Below the pieces are notes generated by a model, which ran no database searches, was not told the origin of the DNA, and saw nothing but the letters and a program-made list of their open reading frames with translations. From NCBI GenBank assembly GCA_016703625.1, contig JADJBP010000010.1, forward strand, positions 102,041 to 166,040: 64,000 nucleotides of DNA, given 5' to 3'. The stretch comes from Chitinophagaceae bacterium. GTDB lineage: Bacteria > Bacteroidota > Bacteroidia > Chitinophagales > Chitinophagaceae. The translations under genes were made by a program, and so were the position numbers. Shown one piece after another: positions 59,301 through 64,000 of this stretch (position 1 is the stretch's first letter; each line of letters begins with the position of its first letter).

Positions 59301-60543
59301 TTATTTACTCCTGATCGCCACCACCGGGTCCATCTTGGCAGCCTGTGATGCCGGAATGATACCGGCCAGGATACCTACAGACAAACAGATGATAATGGTT
59401 GTTATCAGCATGGGGATGGAAATATAAACCGGGAAGTTCAGCGGGCCTGATAAAATGAGTGTAAGTATATACACAAAGAATAATCCGAATGCGCCGCCAA
59501 TGATACAGAGTATAGCAGCTTCCATCAAAAATTCAAACAGGATACTGCTCTTTTTGGCACCGATGGCTTTTTTTAAACCGATCACATTGGTTCGTTCCCT
59601 TACGGTTACAAACATGATGTTGGCAATTCCAAACATACCCACAACCAGGCTGATACCTCCGATAATTGAACCCACAACATTGATCATTACAAAAGACTGG
59701 GAAATGGCTTTGCTAAAGGCTTCCACGCTGTTCAGCGAAAAATTATCCTCCTGGGTAGGACTTAACCGCCTGATCTGCCGCATGATCCCTTTTAATTCAT
59801 CACTTAATGCATCAGAACTAACACCTTCCTTACCCTTGGCGATCAAAATGGGGTTCGAATTTTTTTCATCAAAAAGCTGCTTGCAGTATTTGTATGGCAA
59901 CATCACACAGTTGTCATAATCCCAACCGATCATATTCTTGCCTTCTTTTTTGATAACACCTACGATGATTACTTTTTTTCCTTTGATGTCTATATGCTTG
60001 CCCAAAGCCCTTTCACTGTTGCCAAAAAGTTCTTCGGCATTGGTAAAACCAATTAAACAAACATTGGTGCCGTTATTAAATTCAGATGCTGAGAAAAAAC
60101 GGCCGGCATCAAAACTCAGTGGCTGAATGGTCATTTGAGCTTCTATAATCCCATAAACACCCGCATTTTGCAGTACATCATCTTTATGGGAGATACTGGT
60201 GCCGCTTTGCAGTAAAAATGAAATATCATCCAGCAATACTGCTCTTTTCCTGATCATTTCGGCTTCTTCATATTTGGGAACAGGCCTTGCCCTGAATTTC
60301 CAGATGGGCTGATCGGGTCCGCCGCTGTAATCCCATTTATCGATATAGATGGTATTGCTCCCAGGCTTTTTACTTCATTCTGGATATTGCGTTCCAGGCT
60401 GTTTACGGTTGCCAGTACCCCAATGATACAGAAAATACCAAATGCAACACCGGTAAGGCTGAGGGCTGTACGCAGCTTATTAACTTTAATTCCTGGAAAG
60501 TTAATTTTAATGAATTGAGGATAATGTTGAGCGATCTGCGCAT
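59301..60543 (-). CDS. MacB-type ABC transporter permease (several frameshifts)
   Basis: The start at 60543 gives MRRSLNIILNSLKLTF, followed by KLRTALSLTGVAFGIFCII (helix 1), a MacB_PCD periplasmic domain, and an FtsX domain with ANIMFVTVRERTNVIGLKKAIGA. It ends DPVVAIRSK. Indels fall near 60493, 60370 and 60275. The repaired length is about 414 residues. It is the membrane permease of a MacB-type efflux or lipoprotein-release system; the ATPase gene is not in the window. Confidence 0.8.
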
Positions 60544-60658
60544 AGTTCAAAATTACGTGAAGCATTTTTGTTCTTTGCTCAACATCGTTGTGTCACTCTT
60601 TTGTACTGCATACCATTGAGGAACTTTTTCCAACGGGTTAAATTTGTTTTTCAAACCT

Positions 60659-60666
60659 TACCTTTG
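60659..60666 (+). promoter_or_regulatory. -7 promoter element of prfC
   Basis: TACCTTTG matches TAnnTTTG exactly, 133 bp before the prfC ATG at 60799. The leader between contains a palindromic repeat segment (CACCCTCTC to GGGGTGAGG, about 60748-60795). Confidence 0.45.
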
Positions 60667-60798
60667 CGCCTTTAAAAACAGGACTATTGCCTGGTTTACG
60701 AAATTCAGGCTATAGAGCAGCAATATTTTAATTAAAACAGAAGCCACACCCTCTCTCCTGAGCATGTCGAAGGATGGAGCGGGTTGGGGTGAGGTAAC

Positions 60799-62384
60799 AT
60801 GAAATACATCAACGAAATAAACAGGCGCAAGACATTTGCCATCATCTCTCACCCCGATGCCGGAAAAACCACCCTTACAGAAAAATTCCTGTTATTTGGA
60901 GGCGCCATACAAACTGCCGGAGCGGTAAAAAGTAATAAGATCAAAAAACACGCCACCAGCGATTTTATGGAGATAGAACGCCAGCGTGGTATCAGTGTGG
61001 CCACCAGTGTAATGACCTTTGAATATGACGGGCACCTGGTGAATTTACTGGATACACCGGGACATAAGGACTTTGCAGAAGACACCTACCGTACATTAAC
61101 AGCGGTTGACAGCGTGGTGCTGGTCATTGACAGTGTGAACGGGGTAGAGGCCCAGACCCGCCGCCTGATGGAGGTTATTGCCATGCGCAAAACACCGGTG
61201 ATCGTTTTTATCAACAAAATGGACCGGGATGGCAAGAACCGGTTTGACCTCCTGGAAGAAATTGAGCATGAACTGAAGATACAACTGCACCCCATGACCA
61301 TTCCCATTAACAATGGCAAGGATTTTAAAGGGGTGTACGACCTGCATAAAAAAAGCCTGGTGCTGTTTACTGCCGGTACCAAAGCCAATGATGAAGATGT
61401 ACTGGAGATCCATGACCTGGATGATGCAATACTGGATAAAAAAATAGGGGAGCAGGATGCTAACACATTGCGGGAAGACGTGGAACTGATCGATGGTGTT
61501 TATGGCGCATTGAATAATAAAGATTACCTCACAGGTAAAACGGCCCCGGTCTTTTTTGGCAGTGCTGTAAACAACTTTGGCGTAAAGGAAATGCTGGATA
61601 CTTTTATCCGCATTGCACCCACTCCAAGACCAAGGCATACTACCACCAGGGATATTAAACCCGAGGAAGATAAGTTCAGCGGATTTATTTTTAAGATACA
61701 TGCCAACCTGGATCCCAAGCACCGTGACCGCATTGCCTTTTTAAGGGTATGCAGCGGCCGGTTTGAACGCAATGCCTATTACCATCATGTGCGTATGAAC
61801 AAAGACCTGCGCTTCAATAACCCGTATAGTTTCTTGGCCCGCCAGAAAGAAGTGATCGAAGATGCATACCCCGGGGATGTGGTGGGATTATTTGATACCG
61901 GCAACTTTAAAATTGGCGATACCATGACGGAAGGCGAGGATTTTTACTTCACCGGGATACCCAGTTTTTCACCTGAAATTTTTAAAGAGGTAGTTAATAA
62001 AGATCCGATGAAAACCAAGCAGTTGGAGAAAGGATTGTTGCAGCTAACTGATGAAGGTGTTGCCCAATTATTCACCCAGTTTGGCGGCAATAAAAAAATT
62101 ATCGGTTGTGTTGGGGAACTGCAGTTTGAAGTGATCCAATACCGGCTTTTGCAGGAATACGGGGCTTCTGTACAGATGAATAACCTGCCCTTTTTTAAAG
62201 CCTGCTGGCTTACCGGTAAAGACCCCAAAAACTGGAGGACTTCATCCGGTATAAACAGGCCAATATTGCACTGGATAAAGACAACCACCTGGTTTACCTG
62301 GCACAAAGCGAATGGTTCTTAAATACCGAGATACAGAACAACCCCGATATTGAATTTCATTTTACAAGTGAGATACATAAGTAG
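60799..62384 (+). CDS. prfC: Peptide chain release factor 3 (one frameshift)
   Basis: RF3 is a GTPase that recycles RF1/RF2. It carries HPDAGKTTLTE (P-loop), DTPGHKDF and INKMDRDG, then the domain II and RF3_C domains. One A missing at about 62226-62231 breaks the frame; after repair the tail reads KKLEDFIRYKQANIALDKDNH and ends at 62384. The length is about 528 residues, as expected. No other defect is seen. Confidence 0.85.
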
Positions 62385-62469
62385 GTGTAAAAGCATACAG
62401 GTAAACAAGTTTTCAAGCATACAATTATTCAGGTTATTAAGCTTTAAAGGGCAAATGATAGTCATAAAT

Positions 62470-62540
62470 CTAGGACCTCGAACTCTTGTACCTTGAACTC
62501 TTTTACCTTGATTCTTGTACCTTCCAAGATTCTTGTACCT
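62470..62540. repeat. CTTGTACCTTG tandem repeats
   Basis: Units such as CTCTTGTACCTTGAA and ATTCTTGTACCTT repeat four to five times after prfC. They end at the stop of the LamG gene. No coding content. Confidence 0.5.
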
Positions 62541-63672
62541 TAGTCAATCATTCCCGTAATTTTAAACTTACACACCATTGGTGGTTTTTGGAACTGCTGA
62601 TATTCAATTCCTTACCTTTTATTACCGTCGTAGATCCCATCAGCGCCGTATTTGGCGGGATACTGCCCGGGTTCTCGGCATACGTCACCAGTTCATTACG
62701 GCTGCTTGCCGGTTGCAATTAAATATGAAGGTTTTGGTTTTCTGTAGTAAGCAACAATTGGGTGGCCAATATTTTATCATTATAGATCAAGGGTGCTGTC
62801 GCCATCAATGATGCTGTTATCATAGAGGTAACCTGGTAATGGAATCCGGTCAACCGTTGTTTCCCTTACCAGCTCATTTTCTTTCCCAGGACCAATTCCT
62901 TTGCCGGTACAACCAGCGGTGTATCTTTTTTTACTTCATTTTTCTTTACAAAGGGGTAAAAATTTCTTTATCATTCAATGCCCGGTTATAGTTACGGATA
63001 TCGTCGGTCGCCAGTTGGCAGAAAAGGGAAAAATGCATCATCCGATTTGCCGAAAAACAGGTCTTCATTGGTAAATGTTTCCCGGGAAGACCACTGGTAT
63101 TACAATTCACAGTCAACATACAGTTTTGCCGTTTTACCATCATTGGCATACAGCACTTTATACCATTGGACCTTGTTGATAAAATCACCGCCATAGGGTG
63201 TAAGCGCAGTACCGGTTCCTGAAATTCTGGTGAAGCGGCAGTATCACATAAGGAACCATTGCGGCCCGTACCCAATGTATACAACGCATCACATCAAAGC
63301 GCGGTGCATAATTACCCGGGTTATAATTTCCTCCGCCTTTGCTGAAGTGATGGCTGGCGTGGCAGATATCATAATAAAAACCGGTGGGCCTTACCCACAC
63401 CGACAGGCTGATCTGGTCAGAAAAATTCAATGACGGTTTGTTGGGAATGCGCATGTACTGGTAACGCCGTTAAAATGGTATGCACTGTTTGGGGTTTCCA
63501 AACCTGTCAACCGATATGGTTGCATTATTAAAAAGGGGTGGTTGTTGTTGCCGCTGGCATCTTTAGCATTACCGTTGAAAAGGATAATAAGCCATCAAAC
63601 CTTTATCGGGTTAACCTGTACAACAGAAACCAGGGTTACCAGCAATAAGCAGCATACTAATATTCTCTTCAT
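62540..63672 (-). CDS. Exported LamG-domain protein, heavily frameshifted
   Basis: The ATG at 63672 opens a signal peptide (MKRILVCCLLLVTLVSVV). Pieces in all three frames line up as a LamG domain: NGNAKDASGNNNHP, FSDQISLSVWVRPTGF, DIRNYNRALNDKEIF. They are followed by a C-terminal beta domain ending in the minus-strand stop at 62540. At least eight indels break the 1.13 kb. That is denser than elsewhere, so this could be a decayed gene or a low-quality stretch. LamG proteins bind carbohydrate or proteins outside the cell. Confidence 0.6.
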
Positions 63673-63762
63673 ACAAAAAACTTCGGGAGTTAATTGTATA
63701 AAATTAAGCATTGTACGGTATTATAAAGCTTTAATTAAAATGGTGGTCTGTTTTTTAACGTA

Positions 63763-64000
63763 TCAGTCAAAAAACTGCCCTTTGTTCTTCAATACCACAA
63801 TCTGTGAAGTTTTGCCCCGATCATACACATAACCTCCGGCGAGGGCCGGTTTACCTTTATATGTTCCATCCCAGCAGCTGCCGGGGTTTGCAGTCGCAAA
63901 AACCTGTTCGCCATAGCGGTTAAAAATAAAAATTTCAGTTTCTGGATATACATCGAGTTCTTTAAACCATAGCAATCTCATTCTTTCCATCGCCATTGGG
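63763..64000 (-). CDS. T9SS type B sorting domain protein, C-terminal end (partial)
   Basis: The visible part carries the CHU_C sorting domain: YPETEIFIFNRYGEQVFAT, WDGTYKGKPA and AGGYVY, ending VLKNKGQFFD. Such domains direct proteins to the type IX secretion system and the cell surface. The N terminus lies beyond 64000. A probable indel near 63955 breaks the frame (NGDGKNEIAMV then KELDVYP). Confidence 0.7.
   Translation of the reverse strand, partial: PMAMERMRLLWFKELDVYPETEIFIFNRYGEQVFATANPGSCWDGTYKGKPALAGGYVYDRGKTSQIVVLKNKGQFFD

Overview
The window looks like a chromosomal contig of a Bacteroidota member, most likely family Chitinophagaceae. The evidence is the fused CcoN-CcoO cbb3 oxidase subunit, promoters with the Bacteroidota -7 box TAnnTTTG, a T9SS type B sorting domain, YtxJ, two-component 'reg_prop' kinases, and small repeats typical of this phylum. 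Most frameshifts are single-base gains or losses in short homopolymers and hit housekeeping genes (prfC, hscB, xerD, cco genes). This fits uncorrected long-read indels better than gene decay. I therefore give whole-gene coordinates and note each break.

Layout. 1-2.9 kb: universal stress protein, OsmC-like and LOG proteins, then a DUF2892 protein. 3.0-11.9 kb: copper ATPase CcoI followed by ccoS-NO-Q-P-G-H and a copper-related membrane protein. This is a complete high-affinity cbb3 oxidase locus, with paired FNR-type boxes before ccoS and before the DUF2892 gene. 12.4-14.7 kb: a PAS histidine kinase with a FixL-like histidine, and a receiver-CRP/FNR fusion regulator, which are plausible oxygen or redox controllers of those boxes. 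14.8-36.1 kb: mixed housekeeping and accessory genes: a P-type ATPase, YtxJ, an exonuclease/mannosyltransferase chimera, XerD, YraN, RNase HI, acyl-CoA carboxylase, DinB, a beta-helix lipoprotein, diacylglycerol kinase, cytochrome c, a TPR protein and a 5'-nucleotidase.

36.2-52.9 kb: a roughly 16.6 kb signalling island, all on the minus strand. In transcription order it holds two FIST sensors, an EthD protein, a giant kinase with seven tandem sensor modules, a TPR kinase, a reg_prop kinase, another TPR kinase, a lone receiver, and a receiver-adenylate cyclase. The four kinases share nearly the same catalytic core but have different sensors, and several carry short palindromic repeats inserted in frame in the ATPase domain.

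52.9-64 kb: HD hydrolase, YitT, a GIY-YIG ORF between tRNA-Leu and a tRNA-like fragment, HscB, a lysine-ketoglutarate-reductase-like dehydrogenase, TrmN6, TsaD, an ABC permease, RF3, a LamG protein and the end of a T9SS-secreted protein. I saw no rRNA, CRISPR array, prophage or transposase gene.
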